DNA of 64,000 nucleotides from Thinopyrum elongatum (Eukaryota; Streptophyta; Magnoliopsida; Poales; Poaceae): assembly GCA_011799875.1 (NCBI GenBank), contig CM022301.1:87997667-88061666 (forward strand), read 5' to 3'. Within the stretch, counting starts at the first letter, position 1. The number at the start of each line of letters is the position of its first letter. The position numbers and the translations under genes were made by a program. The notes beneath the pieces are model-generated. The model had not been told where the DNA came from. It was given only the letters and a program-made list of their open reading frames with translations, and made no database searches. Below are positions 23,000 to 34,570 of this stretch, in pieces.

Positions 23000-23287
23000 T
23001 TTTCAGATCTGTTAGAAAATAGCAAGAAAGAATAACAGAAGATTTCTCCGCGATACGGTGGTCAATACGTTCGGGGGGTATATAATGATTTTTTTATCTT
23101 GGGAAACAAGCAAACGGGAGGAAAACGGAGTCGGGAAGGTTCCCGAGGTGGGCACAACCCACCTGGGCGCGCCCTGTTGTCTTGTGCCCTCCTCGGTTGC
23201 CTTCCTGGTTGTTTCTTATTTTCCTAATTTTTGTAATATTCCAAAACTGCAGAAAATATTTTTGCAGATTTTTCGGAGTCCGTTTAC
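23000..23287. other. Element A spacer after integrase
   Basis: Untranslated. It contains GTGGGCACAACCCACCTGGG followed by CGCGCC (about 23144-23170), the same GC-rich motif found in the A and C LTRs. Confidence 0.55.
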
Positions 23288-24250
23288 TTACCGTATCACG
23301 TACTTATCTTTTTTTAAGTATTCTGGAGTGTTCCGGAAGGTCTCTTTTATGTGTTCCTCTGATGTCATGGTTTGAATAATATTGCTTTCAACATTAATAG
23401 GCGTACCTGAGATATAGTGTTTAATTCTTTGCCCATTGACCACCTTCAGGTTAGTACCTTTGGCATTATTAATTTTGATAGCTCCAGAGCGATAAACCTC
23501 CTCGATAATATATGGTCCTTCCCATTTAGAGAGAAGTTTTCCTGCAAAGAATCTAAAAAGAGAGTTGTACAAAAGAACATATTCTCCAAATTTGAATTCC
23601 CGCTTTTGGATTCTTTTGTCATGCCATCTTTTAACTTTTTCTTTAAATAATTTGGCATTTTCATAAGCTTGGGTTCTCCATTCATCTAATGATCTAATAT
23701 CAAATAACCTCTTTTCACCGGCAAGTTTGAAATCATAGTTGAGTTCTTTAATTGCCCAATATGCTTTATGTTCTAACTCTAGAGGTAAATGACAAGCTTT
23801 TCCATAAACCATTTTATAAGGAGACATACCCATATGATTTTATATGCTGTTCTGTAGGCCCAAACTGCATATCCAATTTCTTAGACCAATTCTTTCGGGA
23901 CCTATTAACAGTTTTTTGTAATATCAGTTTTATTTCTCTATTGCTAAGTTCAACTTGACCACTGGATTGAGGATGATAGGGTGATGCAATTCTATGGTTA
24001 ACATCATATTTAGCAAGCATTTTACGGAAAGCACCATGAATAAAGTGTGAACCACCATCAATCATTAAATATCTAGGGACTCCAAACCTCGGGAAAATAA
24101 CTTCTTTAACCATTTTAATGAAAGTGTTATGATCAACACTACTAGTTGGAATAGCTTCTACCCACTTAGTAACATAATCAACAGCAACCAAAATATGTGT
24201 ATACCCATATAATCAAAACCCCAAACATCAAATGGTTCAATAGCAAGTGA
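23288..24250 (-). pseudogene. Element A integrase core and C-terminal domain
   Basis: Gypsy integrase. The core has the three catalytic acidic positions: [17 protein letters not shown] and [11 protein letters not shown] (about 24180-23930). The C-terminal part follows in another frame ([43 protein letters not shown]), so there is a frameshift near 23820. A further frameshift near 24190-24320 separates the core from the zinc-binding part, which reads DECQRIGNIGKRQEMPMN in the shifted frame. The enzyme would insert cDNA into the genome. This copy is inactive. Confidence 0.9.
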
Positions 24251-24255
24251 ATAAT

Positions 24256-24640
24256 TCATAGGCATTTCTTGACGCTTACCGATATTACCAATTCTTTGAC
24301 ATTCATCACAAGATAAACGAACTTACGGGCATCCTTGAAGAGAGTAGGCCAATAAAAACCAGATTGCAATACCTTATGAGCAGTTCTATCTCCCGCATGA
24401 TGCCCTCCATAAGCTTCGGAGTGACATTTCCGTAGAATTTGTTCCTGTTCATGCTTAGGTATACAAAGTCTAATAATACCATCTACTCCTTCTTTATAAA
24501 GATGTAGGTCATCCCAAAAGTAATGTCTTAAATCATAGAAGAATTTTTTTCTTTTGTTGGTATGTGAAACTAGGTGGTATGTATTTAGCAACAATATTAT
24601 TAGCATAGTCAGCATACCAAGGAGTATTATAAGAAACATT
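24256..24640 (-). pseudogene. Element A integrase zinc-binding region
   Basis: IIRLCIPKHEQEQILRKCHS, EAYGGHHAGDRTAHKVLQ and GFYWPTLFKDARKFV represent the H-H part of the HHCC domain. The Cys pair (CDECQ) follows after a one-base frameshift near 24318. The start of this piece overlaps the RT frame by about 100 bases: a frameshift in an A-rich run near 24540 separates RNase H from integrase. Confidence 0.85.
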
Positions 24641-25987
24641 TATTGCAGCTAGTTGTTCATCAGGAAAGCTATCATCAATAGCTAGTGGGTCATCAAGAAT
24701 ATTCTCTAACCTAGACAAGTTACCAGCTACGGGGTTCTCAGCTCCTTTTCTATCATTAATATGTAAATCAAATTCTTGTAGCAAGAGAACCCACCTAATG
24801 AGTCTAGGTTTAGCATCTTTCTTTTTCATAAGATATTTAATAGCAGCATGATCAGTGTGAACAATCACTTTGGAATCAACAATGTAAGATCTAAATTTAT
24901 CACAAGCAAACACAACTGCTAAAAATTCTTTTTCAGTGGTAACATAATTTCTTTGGGCACTGTCTAGAGTTTTGCTAGCATAATGAATAACTTTTGATTT
25001 ATTATCAACTCTTTGTCCTAGAACAGCACCAACATCATAATCACTAGCATCACACATAATTTCAAAAGGCAAGTTCCAATTAGGTGGTTGAACAATAGGT
25101 GCAGAAGTTAAGGCTTTCTTAAGTGTTTCAAAGGCTTCTACACAATCATCATCAAAAACAAATGGAACATCCTTTTGTAAAAGGTTTGTAAGAGGCCTAG
25201 AAATTTTAGAGAAGTCTTTAATAAACCTCCTATAGAAACCAGCATGACTATGGAAACTACGAATACCTTTAATATCTTTAGGACATGTCATTTTCTCAAT
25301 TGCATCAACTTTAGCTTTATCCACCTCAATACCTCGTTCAGAAATTTTATGCCCCAATACAATACCTTCATTAACCATAAAGTGGCACTTCTCCCAACTC
25401 AAGACAAGATTAGTTTGCTCACATCTCTGCAAACCTCGATCAAGGTTGCTCAAGCAATCATCAAAAGAAGTTCCATAAACAGAAAAATCATCCATGAAAA
25501 CTTCAACAACCTTTTCACAAAAATCAGAGAATATAGTAGTCATACATCTTTGAAAGGTAGCAGGTGCATTGCATAAACCAAAAGGCATACGTCTATAAGC
25601 ATAAGTTCCAAATGGGCAAGTAAAGGTGGTTTTCTCTTGATTAGGTTGTGAAACAGGTATTTGAGAAAAACCAGAATATCCATCAAGAAAACAGAAGTGT
25701 GTGTGCTTAGATAGTCTTTCTAACATTTGATCAATAAAAGGCAACGGGTAATGATCTTTTCTAGTTGCTTTATTTAATTTTCTAAAATCAATTACCATTC
25801 TATAACCAGTAACAATTCTTTGTGGAATAAGTTCATTTTTATCATTAGGAACAACGGTAATACCTCCCTTCTTAGGGACATAGTGAACGGGACTTACCCA
25901 TCTACTATCAGCTATGGGATAGATTATACCTGCTTCCAGAAGCTTTAATATTTCAGTTCTTACCACTTCTTTCATCTTAGGATTCAA
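24533..25987 (-). pseudogene. Element A reverse transcriptase-RNase H
   Basis: Athila-lineage RT. Visible in order are [38 protein letters not shown], the catalytic [10 protein letters not shown], then [12 protein letters not shown] and GIVLGHKIS. RNase H follows with [36 protein letters not shown] and AGNLSRLEN (usually AD-HLSR). It is 484 codons long and open. At its upstream edge a TGA (25988-25990) splits it from the protease frame, which is otherwise continuous. The substitution is consistent with a C-to-T change in a CGA codon. A downstream frameshift cuts it off from integrase. Confidence 0.93.
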
Positions 25988-25990
25988 ACA

Positions 25991-27194
25991 TCATTGATGA
26001 TCAACAATGGGTTTGGCATCAGGTTCCATATTAATCTTGTGCTGACAGAGAGTGGGACTAATGCCCTTAAGATCATCAAGAGTATATCCAATAGCAGCAC
26101 GGTGCTTCTTCAATTTTTTTAATAATCTTTCTTCTTCATGTTCTGAAAGGTTAGCACTAATAATAACAGGATATATCTTTTTCTCATTGAGATAAGCATA
26201 TTTCAAAGTGTCAGGCAATTGTTTTAATTCAAACACGGGATCACCTTTAGGTGGAGGAGGACCACCTAGAGTTTCAATAGGCAAATTGTGTTTGAGCAGA
26301 GGTCGTTGTTCAAAGAAGATTTTATCTATTTCATTTCTTTCATGCATATGCATATCATTTTCATGGTCTAGCAAATATTGTTCTAACGGATCAGTAGGAG
26401 GCACAGTAATAGAAGCAAGACCAATTATTTCATCCTTACTAGGTAATTCTTTCTTATGAGGTTGTCCATTAAACTTGGAAAAATTAAATTCATGAGACTC
26501 ATCACCAAAGCGAACACTGGCAGTTTCTTTATGACAATCTATAGTAGCATTGACAGTGTTCAAGAAAGGTCTACCAAAGATAATGGGACAGAAGTCATCT
26601 TGTGGGGAACCAAGAACTAGAAAATCAGTAGGGTATTTTATTTTCCCACACAAGACTTCAACATCTCTAACAATCCCAAGTGGTGTGATGGTGTCTCTAT
26701 TAGCAAGTTTAATAGTGACATCTATGTCTTCTATTTCAGCGTGTGCTATGTCATTCATAATTTCTTGGTATAAGGTAAAAGGAATAGCACTCACACTAGC
26801 ACCTAAGTCACATAAACCATGATAACAATGATCTCCTATTTTAACTGAGACAACAGGCATGCCAACAACAGGTCTATGTTTATCTTTTTTGTCGGGTTTG
26901 GCAATTCTAGCAGCTTCATCACAGAAATAAATAACATGCCCATCAATATTTTCTACCAGGAGATCTTTAACCATAGCAACACTAGGTTCTACTTTAATTT
27001 GTTCAGCAGGTTTAGGTGCTCTAATATTACTTTTGTGAACCACAGTTGAAACCTTAGCATGTTCCTTTATCCTAATAGGGAAATGTGGTTTTTCAATATA
27101 AGCAGTAGGTACAACTGGATCAACATCGTAAATAATAGTTTCATCTTTAGCTATATCGGGTTCTTTAATTTCTTCTTCAATAGGGGGATGATAT
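25991..27194 (-). pseudogene. Element A protease region
   Basis: Open for about 400 codons. The retropepsin motif is CDLGASVSAIPF, with the flap-like region and IIFGRPFLNTVNA downstream, followed by the linker to RT (GISPTLCQHKINMEPDAKPI). Its 5' part is cut by element C at the GATAT duplication (27190-27194). Removing C and one GATAT copy brings this frame directly in line with the gag frame at 49968-50329, so Gag-protease was one frame before C inserted. Confidence 0.9.
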
Positions 27195-28605
27195 TGATAA
27201 CCCACAAGTATAGGGGATCACAACAGTTTTCGAGGGTAGAGTATTCAACCCAAATTTATAGATTCGACACAAGGGGAGCCAAAGAATATTTGCAAGTATT
27301 AGCAGCTGAGTTGTCAATTCAACCACACCTAGAGATTAATTATCTGCAGCAAGATGATCAGTAGCAAAGTAATATGATAGCTTTGATAGTAGTAGTAACA
27401 GTAGCAGTAACGGTAACAATGATAGCAATGATTTTGTAGCAGTTGTGATAGCAGCAATAGCAGTAGTAACTTAGCAAAAAAAATATGTGAAAAATTCGTA
27501 GGCATTGGATCGGTGAATTCGTTGGATGATATTCATCATATAACAGTCATAACCTAGGGCGATACAAAACTAGCTCCAGTTCATAAATATAATGTAGGCA
27601 TGTATTCCGTAAATAGTCATACGTGCTTATGGAAAGAACTTGCATGACATCTTTTGTCCTACCCTCTCGTGGCAGCGGGGTCCATAAGGAAACTAAGGGA
27701 TATTAAGGCCTCCTTTTAATAGAGAACCGGAAGAAAGCATTGGCACATAGTGAATACATGAACTCCTCAAATTACGGTCATCACTGGAAAGTATCCTGAA
27801 TACTGTCACTCCGGGGTTTAGGGAACACGTAATAGGTGACTATAACTTGCAAGATCGGATCTAGAACATAGATATAATGATGATAACATAAACAGTTCAG
27901 ATCTGAAATCATGGCACCCGGGCCCAAAGTGACAAGCATTAAGCATGGCAAAGTCATAGCAACATCAATCTCAGAACATAATGGATACTAGGGATCAAGC
28001 CCTAACAGAACTAACTCGATTACGTGATGAATCTCATCCAACTCCCTCACTGACCAGTGAGCCTACAAAGGAATTACTCACTCCCGATGGGGAGCATCAT
28101 GGAATTGGCGATGGAGAAGGGTTGGTGATGACGAAGATCGAAGATCCCCCTCTGCGGAGCCCCTAACGGACTACATATCTGGCCTCCCAGTGAAGAACAT
28201 GAGGTGGCGGCGGCTCTGTCTCGTGAAACACGATAATTCTTTCTCCCTGATTTTTTCTCTCCGAAAATAGGATTTTATAGCGTCGGAGATAGGGTCAGCG
28301 GGGCCACCAGGTGGGCACAACCCACCTGGGCGCGCCAGGAGGGGGGGGGGCACCCTAGTGGGTTGTGCTCCCCCAGGGACCCCCCTCCGGTGGTTCTTGG
28401 CTCCAGTATTTTTCTTTTATTGTATAAAAATTCTCCAAAAAGTTTTGTTCCATTCCGAGAACTTTTATTTCTGCACAAAAACAACACCATGGTAGTTCTG
28501 CTGAAAACAGCGTCAGTCCGGGTTAGTTTTATTCAAATCATGCAAATTAGAGTCCAAAACAAGAGTAAAAGCGTTAGGAAAAGTAGATATGACGGAGATG
28601 TATCA
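27195..28605 (-). repeat. Element C 3' LTR (left)
   Basis: 1411 bp, against 1367 bp for the right LTR. The main difference is about 50 bp (near 27875-27930, from GATGATAACATAAAC to GGGCCCAAAG) present only here. It carries the GCACAACCCACCTGGGCGCG motif at 28314-28336 opposite an inverted CCCTAGTGGGTTGTGC arm. Confidence 0.92.
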
Positions 28606-28619
28606 ACTCCCCCAAGCTT
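28606..28619 (-). promoter_or_regulatory. Element C polypurine tract
   Basis: AAGCTTGGGGGAGT on the minus strand, immediately before the 3' LTR. Identical to the tract of element A. Confidence 0.85.
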
Positions 28620-28633
28620 AAACCTTTGCTTAT

Positions 28634-29423
28634 TGTCGGCGTACGACACCTATGGGATCCGAAGGACCCCTTTACGGTTCGGCAGGGAGAGAGTTATGCA
28701 CAAAGAGCAGAACCGAAGATCAATGCGAGGGGATTTTTACCCAGGTTCGGGCCGCTAATCAGCGTAAAACCCTACTCCTGCTTTAGTTTATTATCAGTGA
28801 TTCGTCCCAGTTCTTGGAGCGCTTGCGATGAACAGTACGTTCAAGCAGCAGCTACGCATGCAGAATGGGCTGAGAGTCGTCCCCCTGTAGCAGTTGCCTT
28901 GGGCCTCCTTTTATACAACCAAAGGGGTCACCACAGTGGCGAACTGCTCATTTGTGAGGTGTAAAGTGGCTACATGGTTATCATACCTAACCACTGACGG
29001 TTTTGGACAAATGCATTTAATGCATCGTGAGGTGTCCGTTTAGGTGTCCTTACTTTCTTGGGGATGGAAAAAGGGGCCATCCCATCAGCACCGCTTAAGC
29101 TCGCCTCCACTAGTGTCTTGCCACGCATCCAGAGGTGGGACCAGAATGCCAGGCCGGTCGCTGCGCTGGAGCGGTGGCACAGTGGCGGAACCTTGCCGGG
29201 TGCAAATCTTGCCGGGCTTGGCGGGCTACCCTGGCAAGATCTTGCTGGGAGCCGAGCCCCTAGTCTTCAGTTCTCCTTATCTTCCGATCCTTGGCTTGAA
29301 TGTCTCTTTGATAACCTCGGATTGATCTTCAGCTGTTCCCCCGACAAGCCTTGCCGCAGGTATGGCTACAACTGCCATGCACAAGTATGGGGTACTAAAG
29401 GCCCAATATTTAGTACACCGACA
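28634..29423 (-). repeat. Element D 3' LTR (left)
   Basis: 790 bp. It differs from the right LTR mainly by about 16 extra bases near 29200 (GTGCAAATCTTGCCGG), which look like a slippage duplication of the CTTGCCGGG phrase. Confidence 0.93.
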
Positions 29424-29436
29424 GGAGCCCCTAGGC
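29424..29436 (-). promoter_or_regulatory. Element D polypurine tract (weak)
   Basis: On the minus strand CTAGGGGCTCC precedes the 3' LTR. It is purine-rich only in part, so I assign it from position. Confidence 0.5.
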
Positions 29437-29660
29437 CTAGGCCACACACGAGTGCGAGGCGTTGTTGGGCTAGGCCCAAACACTGCACGGGCATACGTGG
29501 CAAGGGTTAACTGCTTGTAATCATTCCGCTTACTGCGCTTCCCCACTACGTGTGTTGAATGCGCGACGTGGGAAGCGTGCACTGAACGGCCACGGCCGCA
29601 GCGCGCTCGTATAGGTGTGTTCACACTGGGCAGTAAAAGAGGCAGCCTCGCTCCTTCCCC

Positions 29661-29668
29661 ATAAAAAG
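29661..29668 (+). promoter_or_regulatory. TATA-like box of the antisense gene
   Basis: ATAAAAAG (within CCCATAAAAAGGA) lies 161 bp before the ATG at 29822. Transcription from about 29690 would give a C/T-rich leader of about 130 nt typical of plant genes. It lies outside the LTR, in the internal region next to it. No experimental support. Confidence 0.5.
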
Positions 29669-29821
29669 GAATCCGCAAAGGCGCTGCCCATTTACCCCCT
29701 CTTCTTTCCAATCTAAAATCCACCATTACCTTCTCTCTCCCGAGCCCAGAGCAGAACTTCACCTTATCCGCTCACCGCCTCCGCACCCGCTCCATCCTCG
29801 GCTTTCGCCTTCGCAACCATC

Positions 29822-32800
29822 ATGCCGCCCAAGGCTAGCAAGAGCAAGGGCAAGGAGACGAAAGCCGATGTCCCGGAGAGCAAGCTGGTGAAGATGCGGA
29901 AGAAGTACGTCGTCTTCGCTCCGACGCTCGACGCGGAAGCCTTGAGGAACCGGTACCAGTGCATGTGGGCGAGGGAGACGAAAGCTCACCCCGCGACTCG
30001 CGTGGCCCCAGGTTCTTCTTCCAAAGGCGGACCAGACAGATATCCCTTCTTCGTCGCTTATTTTTACTGCGGGCTCTGCCCTCCATTCTCTGATTTTTTC
30101 AACGACATCATGTATACATACGGCTTCCATCTCTTGGACTTCACGCCGAATGCCATAACATGCATGGCTATCTTCGCCCATCTTTGCGAAAACTTTGCCG
30201 GGGTAGTTCCCAACACCGCCCTCTTTCGCCATTACTTCATTCCTCGCGTCCAAAAAGGGGAAGCCCTTGCCGGTTCTATCGCCTGGATTCCAAGGGCATG
30301 GAACAAGGAGATATATCCAGACAGGGTTTACCGCGAGAAGTGGGAAGAATGGCGGTCTGAGTGGTGCTGGATTAAGGAAGAAGATCCCCATCCCTTCTGT
30401 TCGCCCCGACGGCAGAAGGCGGTCCGTGGCAAGGACTGGAGCGATCTCGATGCTGAAGATGACAGGCTCACAATCGCCACAACCAGGATCCTCCGCTTGA
30501 AAGCCGCTGGGCTCACAATAGAAATGATTGGCTCTGACTTCCTTCGCCGCCGCATCGCCCCTCTGCAGAATAAGGGGAGACCAGCTTGGGAATTCTGGAA
30601 CGCGGCAGATATCATGAGGCTGCGCCCTGGACTGAACAACAACCTGACAATTATGCAGCTTGGCGCTCTCCACCACAGGCTATTTCAGCACGAAGACAAA
30701 CATAAATTGCCGGCGAGAATTATTCCTTTGTGCAACAACTCCGCCCTGGGGTCAATAATCGCCGCAATGCCAATGTTCAACGCCCATGGCCTTGATGCGA
30801 CCTGGGTCGAGCCATCTGCGGAGGAGGCACAAAAGTTCTTCGACAACTTGTCGGAGAGGGCCATCCGGGAAGAGACAAACCTCATCCGCGCCACCACTGA
30901 TGAAGAAGTGGCGTATATTGCCACTAGAGTGGAAGAGGCGAATCTTGCCGCGGAGGCTGGCAATGTCGGCTTCACAGAATGGGAAACCAGCGACGCAGAA
31001 GTCGTACTGGAGGAGAAACCTGCTGGGGAGGATGAGGCTGCCGGGGAACAAAGCGGCGCAGCCGCTGAGAGCTCATCAGGCGAGGACGCAGCCGAAGAGC
31101 AGCCGCAGGAGGAGTCCCCAGCTCCAAAGAAGGCAAAGCGCGTCCTTCGGAAAGCTGCCTCTAGCGTCCTGGCGAGCCAAACTTCTTCGAGCAGCGAGGC
31201 TCCTGGCAAGGGGGCAGCCGGCAAGGCTGTACCGCGGCAAGGAGTTCGACAGCAACCCGTGCGGCGCACGAGACACACACTAGCGGCACCCATTGGGGAG
31301 GCAGGGGCGTCTCACACAATAGCACCGGAGGCTGAGGCGGCAGAGTCACGCCAACCCCTTGCACCTGCTGCAGCCAAGCGACCCAGGAGCCCTCCTCCGC
31401 CTCCCCATATGGACATCACAACGGAGGTCGATTTCGACATCTCCGGTTTCAGCCCGGAACGAGAAGAGGAAGAGTAAACATCTTGTCACAGTCTGTATCT
31501 CCCAAACTCTGAATTCGATTGATCTGACTGCCTTGCTTTGTCTGGTCTCTGCAGTGAGGCAGAAACCTTGGCGGAAAGGATGGCGAAGAGGGTGAAGACC
31601 TCCACGGGCGACGAGCCCCCGACAAGCTCTACAAGCGTGCCAGAAACTATCACCATCAGCCCGGAGCTTAGTCCTCGACGCAACCCCCAGCGCAGCCCCC
31701 AGCGTGAGTTCACCATTCATTTTCCTCTGGCGGGCGCTAAGGTTTCTATCCTTGCCGCTTATATCTTCGGGCTTGCAGGAGAAGAACAGCAACAGGGAGA
31801 GTCATTGGAGGACGCCCCCGTCGTGCCGCCTCCGTCAACCACGCTGCTCGCAAGTGCATCTCCGGCAAGAGCTCCTACCGACGAGCCTACCTTGGAAGAG
31901 GAAGAGCCGGCAAACATGGGCACTGGCAACCTTTCCCCGGTAACCAATGTTGCCGGGAGGGGTAAATCAACCCCTCATCAGCTCGACGCAGGTGACTGCT
32001 TGCCCCAAAGCACTTGTTATTCTTTCCTTTACCTTTCTGAACTTCAATCTTGACTTGATTTTGCTTCCCTCCTTCGTCCTCAGAATTCCCTGTGATGGAA
32101 CACATAGAGGTCGACATCGTCATCGAGGAGACCGCCAGAGATGCTGCCGCCAAAGTTGACATGATTGCTGCTAGCGAGGCCGCCAAAGATGCCACTGTCG
32201 AGGTCAGCGAAGCTGCTGCCGAGGAAGCCGCCAAGGAGCTTGCCGAGAGGGCCGGTGAGGAGGCTGATGACCATACTGACGGCATTCCTGCCGCAGGAGC
32301 GCTAGGCGCTACACCGGCCACAGAGCCCCCAGCCACCGGTGAGATGATTGACGAAGATCAATCATCGACATCCAAGGCTCCCTCATCGGGCAAATGTCTC
32401 AAGGTTGGCGACAACCTGTTCGTCAACTTACCGGGGACGGCAAGCATTGGAGTGCCGACCGAAGGGGAAACTTTTGATGAAGAAATCATCACCGCTGCCG
32501 GTCTCGAGATTGTCGATGAACCAAGCGCCAGCAGCGGCAAATCTGAAGAAGATTGGCTCCTCCAGGCCATGGGCGATAATTTCCGCAAACTCCAAGCGCT
32601 CCATCGTGCCCGAAAAGAGAAGGTAGACGCCAGAGCTTCAGGTGTCGAAGCAGCCGAGGCGGATTTTCAGAAGCGCATTGAGCAAATGCAGATCTGGTAC
32701 GCCGAGGCCTTTCAGGAGTTGACTGCCGGCCGGGAACAAGTGAACCAAAGCTGGACGGAGCTCCACCTGAGGCAATCTGACGTGGAGAGGGCGCAAGAGG

Positions 32801-33780
32801 AAGCTGCGCAAAAGGTTGCCGCCGAAGAAGCTCTCTTGACCCAGTGCCGCATTGGGCTTGACGCTCATGAAGAAGATCTTGCCGCGCACGAGCAGGCACT
32901 TGCCGCCAAACTCCGCAGCAAGGACGAAGAGATTGAAAAACTTGTCACGCAGCGGACCCAGGAGCTGGAGCAGAAACACAAGGAGGCGCTCGAAGTTGCA
33001 ACTGTAGATCACGCCAGCAAGCTCAAAGAAGCCATCAATGCCGCCGAGGCCGCAGAGGCCGCCAAGAACGAGATGAGCAACAAAGTGAAGAAACTGGAAG
33101 CGGATCTTGAGGAACACAGCAAGGAGCTCTCGATGCTCAAAAGTGACAGGGAGAAAACTCTCCACAGCCTGGCGGAGATGCAAGTTGCTATGTCCGACAA
33201 GACCAAGCAGCTCTCTTCAGCCAACGATGCCATTGCCGATCTAAGGCTGAAGCTGACCACACTGGAGAAATCTCTTAAGGACGGCAGGGCCCGCGAGAAG
33301 GCCCTGAGCAAAGATCTCCAGGAAGAGAGGAACTTGCTCAAGAGCGCTGCCGCCGCCCAAGTTGACTACGAGAAGGGTGTGAAAATCTGGACTGATCGCC
33401 TTGTCGACACCGCAGAGAAGCTCATAGCGCAACTGTCAACCATGGGCCGGGAGGGCCTGCAAAACTTCAGGTATTCTTCTGAAGAAAGGATATCCCAGAG
33501 CGCCAGTCTGACTATGTTCTTCGAAAGCATCATTGATGCCCTGAAGCTGCTCCAGTCCAACCGAGCGACCCAACAGGCCAATGAATCCTGCAAGCTTTGC
33601 CGGGCCGTCCTCCACAAGGTACTCATCAAGGTGGTGCATAAGAACCCTGGCATCGACCTCACCAACATGCTCGACTGCTCGCGGAAGGACGCAGATCTCC
33701 AGGCACTTGAGAAGCTTGTCGCGCCCATCCTCGAGAAGGGAGACTCAATCAAGAGGGTTGAAGGCCAGCGCAGGGACTAG
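29822..33780 (+). CDS. Antisense four-exon gene of element D (putative transposon-type protein)
   Basis: Four exons: 29822-31473, 31555-31703, 31779-31991, 32084-33780. The three introns (31474-31554, 31704-31778, 31992-32083) all have GT...AG ends, and joining them gives 3711 nt (about 1236 residues) with no stop before TAG at 33778. Residues about 73-285 (FFVAYFYCGLCPPFSDFF, FHLLDFTPNAI, IFAHLCENFAGVVPN) resemble the Pfam 'putative gypsy type transposon' domain (PF04195). Residues about 385-430 are acidic. PKKAKRVLRK near 434-445 looks like a nuclear localisation signal. About 845-1100 is an Ala/Glu/Lys-rich coiled coil, and a helical C-terminus follows. It runs opposite to gag-pol, converging with integrase. 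The function is unknown. Its introns would be antisense in the genomic RNA and so would survive retrotransposition. Confidence 0.8.
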
Positions 33781-34570
33781 CCGTCTCATTTTTCCTTGGC
33801 GCCATTCCATGCCAAAGACAATTTAGTCTTAAGTTAGAACTGCGGCAACTATCGATGTAATATAACTTGCTATGACTGAGTATATGCATGCTATTTCTCT
33901 TGTCCGATTTCTTTCCGTATGATTATACGCCCTACGCTTACTAAAAACTTGTCGGCGCACAACCTGCCGCGAGCGCTGGGTGCGGGACTTCAACAGCCTG
34001 CTGGAGGTGCAGCGGCCGACAAGACACCTTGGCGCTCTTGGCGCAGCCACTTACACTATTGAGCGGACTCAAAATAGAACAAGGGCGCAACCAATTACGA
34101 CAAGGGTTCCTTTGCGTGCAGGTTTTCCATACAAGGGCCGAAATCGTCCAAAGAAAATAGCCTGATAGTAAAAATTGAAAAACTTGCTCAAAGTTCGCAA
34201 CTTAGCTTTCTGTCGCCGTACTCCTTCTGGCAAAACATCAATTCTGAACATCGTCCATTGGTATCCATACCTTCCTTCCCCCCCGGCAAACGTGCGCGTG
34301 AGGGAACCTTCTATCCTTTGAGAAAAAGAAAGAAGAGAAAATAAAGATAGGGAACCTTGGCGGTTCGTTAGTCTTACTGGGAGCAAGTGTCATACAATAT
34401 CTCAGACAAGCATGCATATATATAAACATGGAAATTGACAAGAAATGTACAACACTTAAGCTTATTCAACTGCACACAGGGTCTGCGCCTGGCTTTGTAC
34501 AAAGGATTACATGCCTTGCCGGCAAGACTCGTACAAAAGGAGGTTGCCGGGAGCCCCCGGCAACCGCGCC
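33781..34570. other. Convergent 3' region between antisense gene and integrase
   Basis: Contains GATGTAATATAAC (about 33855) and related A/T-rich phrases that could serve as the poly(A) region of the antisense gene, then low-complexity DNA. No coding sequence is seen. Confidence 0.5.

Noticed and set aside
24256..24330. Apparent alternative integrase tail (VMNVKELVIS)
   Set aside because: It is the frameshifted reading of the zinc-binding Cys pair, which is recovered in the neighbouring frame.
27981..28166. Open frame of about 60 codons repeated at 49338-49550
   Set aside because: It lies in both LTRs of element C on the strand opposite to transcription. It is repeated because the LTR is repeated, not because it codes.
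30685..31293. Open minus-strand frame of 202 codons inside the antisense gene
   Set aside because: It is the mirror of an Ala/Glu-rich coding exon. The plus strand has the domain, the splice sites and the codon pattern.
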